A stretch of 64,000 bases of DNA from Fonsecaea monophora (Eukaryota > Ascomycota > Eurotiomycetes > Chaetothyriales > Herpotrichiellaceae): positions 1 through 64,000 of the forward strand of contig NW_019173942.1 of the NCBI RefSeq assembly GCF_001642475.1, in the 5' to 3' direction. Numbering within the stretch: the stretch's first letter is position 1; every line of letters begins with the position of its first letter. The notes under the pieces were generated by a model. The model saw only the letters and a program-made list of their open reading frames with translations, was not told the DNA's origin and ran no database searches. Below are positions 54,801-62,920 of this stretch, piece after piece. The position numbers and the translations under genes were made by a program.

Positions 54801-54814
54801 AGTCTATTGAATAA
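51809..54814 (+). CDS. conserved fungal Cys-rich protein with long disordered N-terminus (annotated in relatives as IBR-finger-like)
   Basis: Single exon, 1001 residues from ATG 51809. The N-terminal part begins WPPSPCVEDEEVALAREH, a conserved opening, then about 600 residues are disordered, with Arg/Ser-rich blocks (RRTERSRSRAARESFSHSDRSESDKVK). The C-terminal third is globular: DWYTIRDMQFLDFCPSCMSFLGGTRFRDHFIPSLPK, then GTKPCAG, DICSACVRNIDLIFP and FTICEECFEEVVWPL, giving several CxxC pairs likely to bind zinc. A charged C-terminal helix follows. I know the family as conserved in Pezizomycotina but without an established function; the IBR/RING-like label rests only on cysteine spacing. It should not be called a ubiquitin ligase without more evidence. 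Confidence 0.8.
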   Translation: MMQTWPPSPCVEDEEVALAREHISDITLHQLKNENQPASSRGSVDQYPIILDNKTPDQSCSPTEKEFVSEALSPDSHSKPAVNNEKRFVLVPSQSLEPEAERHLRPEPLHRPKSTTQLSDQAVPRGRPHVTRIHTDVGPGLEGMRTGHRRAPSPYAHTPVALMGNLSAEPQRKNTLLSPMHAHEPRRSASVHPRSGGFDRDSSDSDRKSKTTRRTERSRSRAARESFSHSDRSESDKVKSPKSSTRNESPNGRFSRRAHRYRSPAPPPGGFTGYTYTGQDHITPPQTPKLNGDSARSSFTDHASLLSEHPSKRQTSSRLTADSPYTSSAEESHSRRPRPIEERKVDRGLRSRRNSRNSSEKDERPKLSRTRSRHNDMTLKDESNQEQFPYGERTYRETQPELSARTTSGMEDLLEKAFMANNTKHVNHGDSSSRHVSPRGSPATSPPQTPRGGDPPQRDYFEQTHNGSRSSKQRSRPQSIDDTHFKDLKNVTSLLGAATLGASLAAKAIPALSRSNTSQSLETQSSGSQSRPGSGQRSRKPSPAIEESQPAYQSLSRTNSTVNRNDSVNTRTTTYMINEERPVPKNGLYAPSPLEPPRTASRSSSYSHSPELRPPAPLRAFSSVPAQGHQQPLHFAAQPALMSSPMNLEPPTTLAHNAPRPHSLPPCPRSRPAAGHHDWYTIRDMQFLDFCPSCMSFLGGTRFRDHFIPSLPKEPRRPIACAMSYPWLRVAWLQSIRQDRKDLTLVWQIANGPPAGTKPCAGNKADVRRWYHLTDPRTKKPVDNFDICSACVRNIDLIFPTLQFCVFDRPQEKKEQEKICNLNTNSRHFLPILNELERLAERSKETMRHRDFQEFVDFVRRVSRNRHCVKDTLLATQSWHFISDLPEFTICEECFEEVVWPLRDRPIARDVSKTLKLVPVLRKNSSLRGTSCQLYSDRMRRIFHDAVNRNDFESLKSAARYRYNMEHRLQEMHKLYEMDLQAGIDRRAEMEKNVSIWKSIE

Positions 54815-55236
54815 TGATTTGATGCGAGCAACGGATTCATGACTTGGGGCACGCGGGAAAAGTAAGACAAAGGCTTCGGATTCGGGTTGCTAGAAAGCAA
54901 CCAAGGGCTGCTAAAAGCTGGATATGAACAACTACACCATTAATCGTTTAAGAACATCAAGACTCGTCTATTCGTGATTGAGACTGTATTCCTTGGTGAC
55001 CATCTGTGGATTCACCTGTCAATGAGGTATTCGGAATAGTGCATAAATGCTCCTTCATAATGACCCCGCACGTGATATTCTCGGCAGTCTCGGTTGACCT
55101 TCCCTAGTCCGTTGCCCGCAGGTTTCCCAAGCTGCGGCCTTTTGCTGCATGATGAGCTCGTCCTCCATTTACCTTGCCGCGACTGCGACACATTCAATCA
55201 CCTTTGCAAGCTTTCCTAGATTGGCGGGGGTTCAAG
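54815..55236. other. intergenic, upstream of V-ATPase subunit c''
   Basis: 422 bp with no gene; it holds the 3' flank of the preceding gene and the VMA16 promoter. Confidence 0.45.
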
Positions 55237-56065
55237 ATGAGCCTCATCTACCCTGCAGGAGGCGCCGTTGCCGCATTGGGAGTTGTCGGCCTTTGTAAGA
55301 TTGTCGACTGATTCTCTGCCATCAGAACCTATCGCTAACGAGTTGCTTCTAGATATGCTCTTCAATGGCGAGGGCGAACAATTCAATGTAGGCTGCTGAC
55401 CGCGCAAAACTACTCCATCGACGTGCAACAGAGAACTGACTCATGAGACCACAGGTCGGGCAATTCCTCGAGACAGTGTCTCCCTACGTATGGGCAGATC
55501 TCGGTATTGGTCTTTGTATAGGCCTATCGGTTGTTGGTGCGGCATGGTAAGAATTATACGGACCTCGCTTTCTGTTTTGCCTCTTATTTCTCTTATACAC
55601 CGAAGGGGAATTCACGTTTCTACTATCATTGCTGACCCTCGTCTCCTTCCTAGGGGCATCTTCATCACCGGCACATCTATTCTCGGCGGCGGCGTAAAAG
55701 CTCCGCGGATACGGACGAAGAATCTCATCTCGATCATCTTCTGCGAAGTCGTGGCGATATACGGCGTCATCATGTCCATCGTCTTTTCCTCCAAAATCAA
55801 CATGGTACCAGAAGAATCACTATACACGGGACCGAATTACTACACTGGTTACGCCCTATTCTGGGCTGGAGTGACGGTGGGCATGTGTAACTTGATCTGT
55901 GGTGTCAGCGTCGGGATCAATGGGAGTAGTGCGGCCCTCGCTGATGCAGCAGATGCGAGCATGTTTGTGAAGGTATTGGTGATTGAGATCTTTTCGAGCG
56001 TGTTGGGATTGTTTGGATTGATTATTGGGTTGTTGGTAAGTTCAAAGGCTGCCGAGTTCGAGTGA
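55237..56065 (+). CDS. VMA16: V-type ATPase proteolipid subunit c'' (Vma16)
   Basis: Four exons: 55237-55294, 55353-55387, 55455-55546, 55654-56065; introns 58, 67 and 107 bp; 198 residues. Membrane helices follow each other: GGAVAALGVVGLYMLF, LGIGLCIGLSVVGAAWGIFITG, NLISIIFCEVVAIYGVIMSIVF with the essential membrane-embedded Glu, a fourth near YALFWAGVTVGMCNLICGVSVGI, and a last one, VLVIEIFSSVLGLFGLIIGLL. The motif SILGGGVKAPRIRTKNLISI is characteristic of c''. It is part of the rotor ring of the vacuolar proton pump. A GTAAGT at 56036 is read through: the coding sequence continues in frame to the expected SSKAAEFE end. Confidence 0.95.
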
Positions 56066-56886
56066 CCGCTGGTCTACGTGGTGGCGAGCGAATAAGGCAG
56101 CGCAAGGCTCCAACGAGGTACCCAGAGAAGCAGGGGATTTGCTGCTACTGCCGCGGCAGGCTATCATTTGGACAAGAGCAGCTGTGCTGAAGCAGGTGGG
56201 CGAAACAAAGCTCTCGGCAAAAGGTTGAAGCCGGTGTCGCAGATTGAGATAACTGCATCACATTGGCTGGATGGGGAACACTGGGATGAAATTTGCACAA
56301 TTCCAGGCTAGACTCTGTACATTTACGCTCTGGGAAAGGCATTGCTCTGGGGGCGTTCAAGGCTGAACGTTCAAGCGACCGTGGAGAGGCTGTGTTATGA
56401 GGGCGGTTGACAAACGATGAGATGGGTTTTGGAGGTTTGAAGCTAGAGATAAAACCAGCCATGGTCAATCATGTCCAGTTGCTTCGAAATCAATGAGCAC
56501 AATGGAATATGGATGACCACTCTGCCACTATACAATGCAAGTGTCGAGATTGTGGCTTGAGGTTTGGGGAGAAGCACCGAGGCACCAAATGCGGCCTGGT
56601 ACAGCCATTTAATTACAAACATACGTCACTGTTTTGTTGGCTTTTTTCGACTCTCGCCGTTGAACCTCCCAGGCTTCAGCCATGTCATACGACATGACAG
56701 GTAAGAGGTTTCTGGAAGACCTCCATGTGCTGTTGCTTGCTTTCATGGCCCTTCCTTTTCTTTAGTTCCATTCTGGACAGGCGACTGTCTTCAGATGCTT
56801 TGCTGGGGCACAGTAATTTGAATCCGACCTTGTTGCATGTCTCCATGAATTGACCAACTCGACTACATGCAACTGTTTCCACTACA
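56066..56886. other. intergenic, upstream of the DDHD phospholipase
   Basis: 821 bp, no gene recognised; small frames on both strands lack motifs. Confidence 0.45.
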
Positions 56887-59712
56887 ATGGCCCAGCCCGT
56901 CCATACGCTGGGACCTACCTGTGCCTTCTATGAGGACGAGCCTGATGACAATTCCAGCGATGGACTAACTCCGTCAAGGGTCAAAGCACAGTTTTTCTAC
57001 GTCTCGTCGCTCCCAATCGATGATCCTCTCTCTCCGCTGCCGCCAGTCTCGACAGACAAGGCTACCGATCTCCCCCCTCAACCATTTTCCGTTCGAGACA
57101 ATGCCGCCCTTGAAGAAGCATGGCAGACCTTTCAGAAGGGTTATGAGGGGGTCGAATGTGACCAAGGAGGAAGTAGAAAGAAGGGGTTTGCACAAGGAAT
57201 ATTCTCATTTTCGCAGCTTCGAGATGCACAAGACACAACGGGGGAATCTCAAGCAACAAAGTCTGGCTCGTCTAGAACCAGAGGCATCTCGCGTGGCCGT
57301 CCAAAGGCAGCCCCCAAATCACCTTCTTCGGGATCTGAGGTCATGCTGGAACATGCACACAACGGTTCGAAACGTGACGAGACTCCAGTTGATGCTGAAG
57401 AGTTACGGGGGAATGACCAACTCCAACAACAACCCAGCAAAGACTCGACCAAACACAAGAGGCGATTTTCGCCCTTTCATCGCCGACACAAAGAAGGGAA
57501 AGACGGCCATGATACTCTTCCCAGGCCTGCTAACCTTGACGAGACTGCTGCATGTGCAACGCAACCCTCACAGGACCCTTCCTCTGACATCAGTGGTCGG
57601 CCATTTGCGCGGGCGCCTAGCGGGCGCAATATCAGTTCTGCGCTGACCTACGAACCTGGATTTTCGGATGGATCGGAAGCAGAATCCAGAAGTCGTTCTC
57701 GAAGCTCTGGTCGTCGTCGGAAGAAGGGCAAGGACAATGAGAAGGCTTATGTCCCTGTGGGTGTGTCTCGTCTGCACTTGGTCGAAATGCCTGACCTTGT
57801 CATGAAGCCGATCTATTGGTCCCCCATCAACGACACATCCAGCGTGATCCGGGCCACTTGGTTCTACAAAGACAGCATGTTACCTGTTCCAGCTGATGTA
57901 GCAAATCGTCTGGAAGTCGGTTACGAATATATAAAACCCTTTGGTCCTGCTTACCAAGAAGAGCTGCAGGCTTGCATTGACAATGGTGCTTCGGCGGAGA
58001 TGAAGGTGGTGTACAAGCTGTGGCCTAACGAGCCGAAATCGAGCCGGCCATCCACTGCCACAGACATGAAAGAAAGCAATGAAAATGACAGGCAGCGGAA
58101 GGGGAGCAAAGATCTGCCAGAAATCATCCAGAATGCTGCTGCAGACCCTCGGAATACGCCAGACAAACGGCTTTTTGCGACCCATAGCGTCATCTACACG
58201 GATGCTCGGAATGCTCAGATATTGAAGCCCAATCTCCTTCCCTCCATCACACAAAATCGCCGACCGTTGAGCTCCCTTCGGAAAGGGAGGCAGATTGGTG
58301 TAGCAGTTGTCCGTGGGTTTGACCGCAAAGCGTGGCTGAAGATCCACCCCGATCCTAAAATGGATGTTAAAGCTGCGCACGCGAAGGTCGGAGCCTATAT
58401 GTCTCAGTCAGGGGACGCTACCACTCGGGGACGGCGAATGTCATGTGCAGCTTGCGAACATGACAGCAAAGCACCGAAGGTTACTGACCTTGTCTTTGTC
58501 ATTCACGGTATTGGGCAAAAGCTATCGGAAAGAGTTGACAGTTTTCATTTCACTCACGCCGTAAATGGTCTTCGGCGGGAATTTAATGTTGAACTGGCAA
58601 GCGAAGTTGTCAAAGGGAATTTAAGGCATGGAACAGGCATTATGGTTCTCCCTGTGAACTGGCGATTGACGGTCTCATTCGACGAGGACGTCAAAGCTGC
58701 TCCTGAAGGCACCGAGAATAAATACGCCCTGAAGGACATCACTCCTGATACTCTCCCTGCTGTCCGGTCCATTATCAGCGACGTAATGCTGGACATCCCC
58801 TACTATATGTCACACCACAAGGAAAAGATGACCTCGGCGGTCATTAGGGAAGCGAACCGAGTCTACCGACTGTGGTGTCGCAATAATCCAGGGTTTGAAG
58901 ACTATGGCAGGGTGCACCTGGTTGCCCATTCCCTCGGTTCTGTCATGGCTATGGAGATTCTCAGTCAACAGCCCACTCGACTAGGCAAGGACATCAAATT
59001 CGATCCCAAAAGGCCAAGTGAGAAGATGTTTGAGTTTGACACGACCAATATTTTCAGCTGCGGAAGTCCTTCAGGTTTCTTCCTGCTTCTTCACAACTCC
59101 AATCTGATCCCGCGAAAAGGCCGGGGGAAACCCGGTATCAAAGGAGACGATCGTCAACCGGGGATAGCCAGCGAAGCAAAATATGGATGCCTTGCAGTCG
59201 ACAACATCTACAATATTGTCCACAGAAATGATCCAATCTCCTACCTCCAGAATGCATCCGTGGATGAACTGTATGCAAAGTCCATCCAGCCGGCAGTTAT
59301 CCCCAGTGCCAGTGTCGGCTTCATGACACGTATCGGTCACAGCCTCCGGTGGGCCCCTGGTAGCACGGGTGATCCGTACTCTGCCATTGCATCGCCTTCC
59401 CGCCCACAACTTACGCAAATGCCTAGCACAGTGGAATTGGAGACACACAATTTCACCCGCGAAGAGGTTGCAGAGAAACGCATGTACCTGCTCAACGACA
59501 ACGGGCAGATTGACTGGTTCCTCTCAGCGGGCGCCGGTCCCTTGGAGTTCCAATACCTGAACATGCTCAGCGCACACAGCAGCTACTGGATTTTGCAGGA
59601 CTTTGTCCGATTTTTGGTTGTGGAGATTGGGAGAGAGCCTGGAAGAAGTCATACATTGCCGGCGCTTCGGGCGGTCAAGAGGCGCGAGTATAAGAGAGGG
59701 GACATTCCTTGA
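56887..59712 (+). CDS. DDHD-domain phospholipase (PA-PLA1 / yeast Ddl1-like)
   Basis: Single exon, 941 residues. The first about 90 residues and a long Ser/Lys-rich insert (about 100-290) precede a WWE-like region (KPIYWSPINDTSSVIRATWFY). The alpha/beta-hydrolase core has LVFVIHGIGQKLSERVD and a nucleophile motif VAHSLGSVMAMEIL (Ala replaces the first Gly of GxSxG) at about residue 681. The DDHD part includes FDTTNIFSCGSPSGFFLLL, AVDNIYNIVHRNDPISYLQ and the C-terminal AHSSYWILQDFVRFLV. Family members hydrolyse phosphatidic acid and related lipids at the sn-1 position; in yeast Ddl1 acts in cardiolipin remodelling. The gene is normal in length for filamentous fungi. Confidence 0.92.
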   Translation: MAQPVHTLGPTCAFYEDEPDDNSSDGLTPSRVKAQFFYVSSLPIDDPLSPLPPVSTDKATDLPPQPFSVRDNAALEEAWQTFQKGYEGVECDQGGSRKKGFAQGIFSFSQLRDAQDTTGESQATKSGSSRTRGISRGRPKAAPKSPSSGSEVMLEHAHNGSKRDETPVDAEELRGNDQLQQQPSKDSTKHKRRFSPFHRRHKEGKDGHDTLPRPANLDETAACATQPSQDPSSDISGRPFARAPSGRNISSALTYEPGFSDGSEAESRSRSRSSGRRRKKGKDNEKAYVPVGVSRLHLVEMPDLVMKPIYWSPINDTSSVIRATWFYKDSMLPVPADVANRLEVGYEYIKPFGPAYQEELQACIDNGASAEMKVVYKLWPNEPKSSRPSTATDMKESNENDRQRKGSKDLPEIIQNAAADPRNTPDKRLFATHSVIYTDARNAQILKPNLLPSITQNRRPLSSLRKGRQIGVAVVRGFDRKAWLKIHPDPKMDVKAAHAKVGAYMSQSGDATTRGRRMSCAACEHDSKAPKVTDLVFVIHGIGQKLSERVDSFHFTHAVNGLRREFNVELASEVVKGNLRHGTGIMVLPVNWRLTVSFDEDVKAAPEGTENKYALKDITPDTLPAVRSIISDVMLDIPYYMSHHKEKMTSAVIREANRVYRLWCRNNPGFEDYGRVHLVAHSLGSVMAMEILSQQPTRLGKDIKFDPKRPSEKMFEFDTTNIFSCGSPSGFFLLLHNSNLIPRKGRGKPGIKGDDRQPGIASEAKYGCLAVDNIYNIVHRNDPISYLQNASVDELYAKSIQPAVIPSASVGFMTRIGHSLRWAPGSTGDPYSAIASPSRPQLTQMPSTVELETHNFTREEVAEKRMYLLNDNGQIDWFLSAGAGPLEFQYLNMLSAHSSYWILQDFVRFLVVEIGREPGRSHTLPALRAVKRREYKRGDIP

Positions 59713-60190
59713 CTTTGGTTGTTGCTTTGCTCTACGGATTGTTTGAAAGGAGTTCCGCGTACTACGCTCTCTGTTGGTGTTGATCAAGCACGGTTGGGTT
59801 GACTCTCCAGGGCGCTGCGGAATACAGACCACAGCATCATTGCAGAAGGATCTGGGCTAGAGGCTAGAGGCTAAAGGAGCATAAAAGGACTTGGACCGAC
59901 GATAGGTCAGGTGTGCGTGTGTGTGTGTGTCGCGGCGTGTTATTCTTATGACATTGATACCCCCTCTGTGCATTCTGGTGGCTATAGACAGTTTGGGTAC
60001 TTGAGGTACATGGGTCTACCGGCGAATACAAGAAAGAGCTTTTGCCTTTCCGTCAATACATATTTGTGCGTGTGCATGTGCGTATGTGATCATGATATCT
60101 TGGTATAGTCCAGTCCAATCCAGTCTTTTGCGTTCCCTTTCCTCCCGCCGAACTTTAGATCTGGATCTCGAGAAGCAATCAATCAATCAA
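59713..60190. other. intergenic, tail-to-tail, with TG and AATC microsatellites
   Basis: 478 bp between the converging DDHD and gephyrin-like genes. A (GT)n-rich stretch occurs at 59911-59930 and an (AATC)n run at 60175-60195 that reaches the stop codon of the downstream gene. Confidence 0.5.
59911..59930. repeat. (GT)n microsatellite
   Basis: Nine GT units with one interruption (GTGTGC) in the region between converging genes. Confidence 0.75.
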
Positions 60191-60195
60191 TCAAT
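60175..60195. repeat. (AATC)n tandem repeat overlapping the 3' end of the molybdenum cofactor gene
   Basis: About five tandem AATC/TCAA units immediately downstream of, and slightly overlapping, the minus-strand stop codon near 60191. Confidence 0.75.
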
Positions 60196-62320
60196 ACCCA
60201 AGGACCATCCCGACCAAGAGCGCGTCACACTCGCCGCCATCCTCGATATAGCCTTCTCTCTGCGGGAGGACCAACAGCCCGTTCGCGCTGGCGAGACTGC
60301 CGACGCGAGAACTCCTCTGCATGCCGGTGCTGCGCGCCACGAGGCGGCCGCCGTCGCCGGGGTCCGCAGAGATCAGCACGCGGTGGTACTCGACGCGGGT
60401 CTTGTCGCAGCGCACGCGGCCCTGGACACGCACTTTGACGCGCGGGGCGCCCTGGCCCGGGAGGCCCGTCATGCGCTGGATGCAGGGCAGCACGAAGAGG
60501 TTGGCCGTGACGAGCGCGCTGGCCGGGTTTCCTGGGAGTCCGAAGATGAGGCGCTTACTATCGCGCCGGCCGGCGTCGTCTTTGATCGCCACGCTGGCAA
60601 ACGTGGTGGGTTTGCCGGGCTTCATGTTGACGCGGCCAAAGTGCACTTGGCCGCCCAGGGCGCGCTCGATGGTCGGCTTCAGCAGGTCCAGCTCCCCCAT
60701 GGACACGCCGCCCGTCGTGATGACCACGTCGAGCTCGTGCAGCCGGAACGCGTCGCGCAGTTTCTGCTCGAGCTCGTGGTGCGGCGTGTCCCGCGCAACG
60801 CTCAGGTCCACGACCGCCTCGCACATCCGCCACCCGCGCAGCAGCGTCAGCAGGGACGGTCGGTTCGAGTCGCGGATCATGCCGCCGCTCAGGGCGCCTT
60901 GGTACGTCACGTCCATGACTTCGTCGCCGGTCGACATGACCCCGACCCGGGGTTTGCGGTAGACGGGGATTTGCCTAATGCCAGCTGCCGCGAGCACTCC
61001 GATCTCGCCGCCCAATGCGCTGATCGGCGTCCCCTTGGCCACAATCACCTGGCCCAGTTCGATGTCGCTTCCTGGTTCGCGAATGTTTTCGCCTTCCACG
61101 AGCTCGTCCGTGAGGATTTCCACGGTGGCTTCTTCCTTGCCATCCGGTGTGAGGGTGGCGATGACGGTGTCCTCCACCATGACCACCGCGTTGGCATTTT
61201 CTGGCAGCGGTGCGCCGGTGGTGATTCGCGCTATCTGGCCTTTCTGGAGAGGTGGCGGTAAGGACGAGGCTTGGGCATGTGATACAGAGGCGACGGGGAA
61301 GACGCCCTTGATACTTTGCGAGGCGGTCTTGGCGGGGACGATGACAGCGTATCCATCCACTATACTCGCGCGGTAGGCAGGGACAGCCTCTGCCGCCTTG
61401 ATGTCTTCGGCGGCCACGTAGCCCACCAGGTCAGGTGAAACGTCCCTCAGTTCGACCGTGGGAGACGGGGAGTTTTCACAGATGATCGACACGGCGTCTG
61501 ATACGTCCAGCATTGGATAAGGGGATGACCGGTACCGTGCGGTGGCACCAAGTCTGGGGTCGTTGGATTGTAGTTGAGGTCTCTCAGAGGGACTGGTGTG
61601 TGCTTTGGGGATTCTGTGCCCACCATGGCCACCACCACCGCCGCCGCCATGGCTGTGATCGTGGTCGTGGCTATGATGGTGGTCATGTTGATGGGAGTGA
61701 TCATGATCGTGTCCGCCGGCTGTAGCACCACCGGAAGTTGACGGGCCAACTCCAGCTTCCTTTTCCAGTTTCTTGACTCCTCCTACATGGGCTGTCCTCG
61801 AGTCCTGGCCCGCGGCTTGCGAGCACGCATGTGGTAACAGCTTTAATACAGCTTGGAGGTTCTCCTTGGCACCCTTGGGCGACCCGGGCAAGGTGATGAT
61901 GATGGATTTGTTCCTCACACCAGCCACAGGCCGCGACATCATGGCGAAGGGCGTAATTTGGAAAGAAGCAGAGAGCATGCCATGAACAATACCAGGCGCG
62001 TGACGGTGGATCAGAGGCTCAATAGCTTCAGGGGTAAAGTCTCGCCGTGCAAAGCCTGTCCCTCCCGTCGTCACGACCAAGTTGACCACGCCGCCGCCGT
62101 TGGTGGTTTCAGTCTCGGAATCCGTCCACCCGCGGACAACCCGCTGGATCTCCAGCACATCGTCCCTGACGATCTCAAAGAGTGGCTCGTCCCATTTTCC
62201 GTTGCCGTCTTGTGAGAAGACGTCCTTGAGGATGGGAATGGATTTGTCGGTGGACGGATCGGCTGCCGCGGTGTCGGAGACGACAAGTATAGCTGGACGG
62301 AGGAGGGGCGGAGAGCTCAT
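60191..62320 (-). CDS. cnxE: molybdenum cofactor synthesis protein, MogA-MoeA fusion (CnxE/gephyrin-like)
   Basis: Single exon, 709 residues. Residues 1 to about 190 are a MogA/Cnx1G-like domain (LVVTTGGTGFARRDFTPEAIEPLI, GVRNKSIIITLPGSPKGAKENL), which adenylates molybdopterin. A linker at about 205-237 is a histidine/aspartate-rich and polyglycine stretch (HDHDHSHQHDHHHSHDHDH and following Gly run). Residues about 260-709 are a MoeA/Cnx1E-like domain (PAYRASIVDGYAV, RITTGAPLPENANAVVMVE, MSTGDEVMDV, VITTGGVSMGELDLLKP, GLPGNPASALV), which inserts molybdate. The fusion order MogA then MoeA is the gephyrin/fungal CnxE order. It is required for nitrate reductase and other molybdoenzymes. The 3' half of the gene is markedly GC-rich. 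Linker function is not established. Confidence 0.95.
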   Translation of the reverse strand: MSSPPLLRPAILVVSDTAAADPSTDKSIPILKDVFSQDGNGKWDEPLFEIVRDDVLEIQRVVRGWTDSETETTNGGGVVNLVVTTGGTGFARRDFTPEAIEPLIHRHAPGIVHGMLSASFQITPFAMMSRPVAGVRNKSIIITLPGSPKGAKENLQAVLKLLPHACSQAAGQDSRTAHVGGVKKLEKEAGVGPSTSGGATAGGHDHDHSHQHDHHHSHDHDHSHGGGGGGGHGGHRIPKAHTSPSERPQLQSNDPRLGATARYRSSPYPMLDVSDAVSIICENSPSPTVELRDVSPDLVGYVAAEDIKAAEAVPAYRASIVDGYAVIVPAKTASQSIKGVFPVASVSHAQASSLPPPLQKGQIARITTGAPLPENANAVVMVEDTVIATLTPDGKEEATVEILTDELVEGENIREPGSDIELGQVIVAKGTPISALGGEIGVLAAAGIRQIPVYRKPRVGVMSTGDEVMDVTYQGALSGGMIRDSNRPSLLTLLRGWRMCEAVVDLSVARDTPHHELEQKLRDAFRLHELDVVITTGGVSMGELDLLKPTIERALGGQVHFGRVNMKPGKPTTFASVAIKDDAGRRDSKRLIFGLPGNPASALVTANLFVLPCIQRMTGLPGQGAPRVKVRVQGRVRCDKTRVEYHRVLISADPGDGGRLVARSTGMQRSSRVGSLASANGLLVLPQREGYIEDGGECDALLVGMVLGY

Positions 62321-62920
62321 TGTGTTTCTTCTGATTCCTGTTTCAGCAGAGCCCGGTAGCCGTCGGATTCAGAGATGATAGAAGGAGCATGGAAGTAGTG
62401 ATTCCGAGGACGAGTATGACAGAGCCAGTGTGGCCAAGTTCGAAGTTGTTCGTTATATACGAGGCGCTGATGTTGCTGCGTCCAGGATAAATAATGCGGC
62501 TCCCGGAAATACAATGATCCGGATTCTCCTCATACAGGCACCAACTGCATCGACTGCCTCACCACCTCCACCACCTCCACCTCTTCGACCCTCTTGCCGG
62601 TTGTTCTGTATATTCCTCTCTACGTGACATAAGCTGTCAGACTTTCTGGGAGGCCTTGCGAATACCCTCGTTTGTGGGTAACAGACACAGTCCATCTCCT
62701 CGGAAGCTCTCTGAAACATCCCCAAGCAATTCAACCAACCTCAAGTCTCGCATTGACCAGAGGTAAGCATCTGCCTATATAAGGCACACAACATTCTTCA
62801 TCTTCTTAGTTCTCTTGCAAGAGTTGGCACTTGATCAGCCATTTGTCAACTTCCGTCATTGGAGCCTTGTCGACTCTCACACAGGTCTCGTTAGCATCGG
62901 CGGGTAGATCCATCCACACT
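62321..62920. promoter_or_regulatory. divergent promoter region, cnxE and tannase gene
   Basis: 600 bp between divergent start codons. A CCACCT/CCTCCA-type repeat occurs near 62560-62585 and a TATA box at 62776-62783. No separate gene is seen. Confidence 0.4.
62776..62783 (+). promoter_or_regulatory. TATA box upstream of tannase-family gene
   Basis: TATATAAG, 138 bp before the proposed ATG at 62921. Consensus match only. Confidence 0.5.

Noticed and set aside
56036..56041. GTAAGT near the 3' end of VMA16
   Set aside because: Reading through gives the normal subunit c'' C-terminus and stop; splicing would remove it.
60086..61261. Long plus-strand open frame (about 390 codons) over the gephyrin-like gene
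   Set aside because: It is antisense to the MoeA domain, shows no family motif and arises from GC-biased codons of the real gene.
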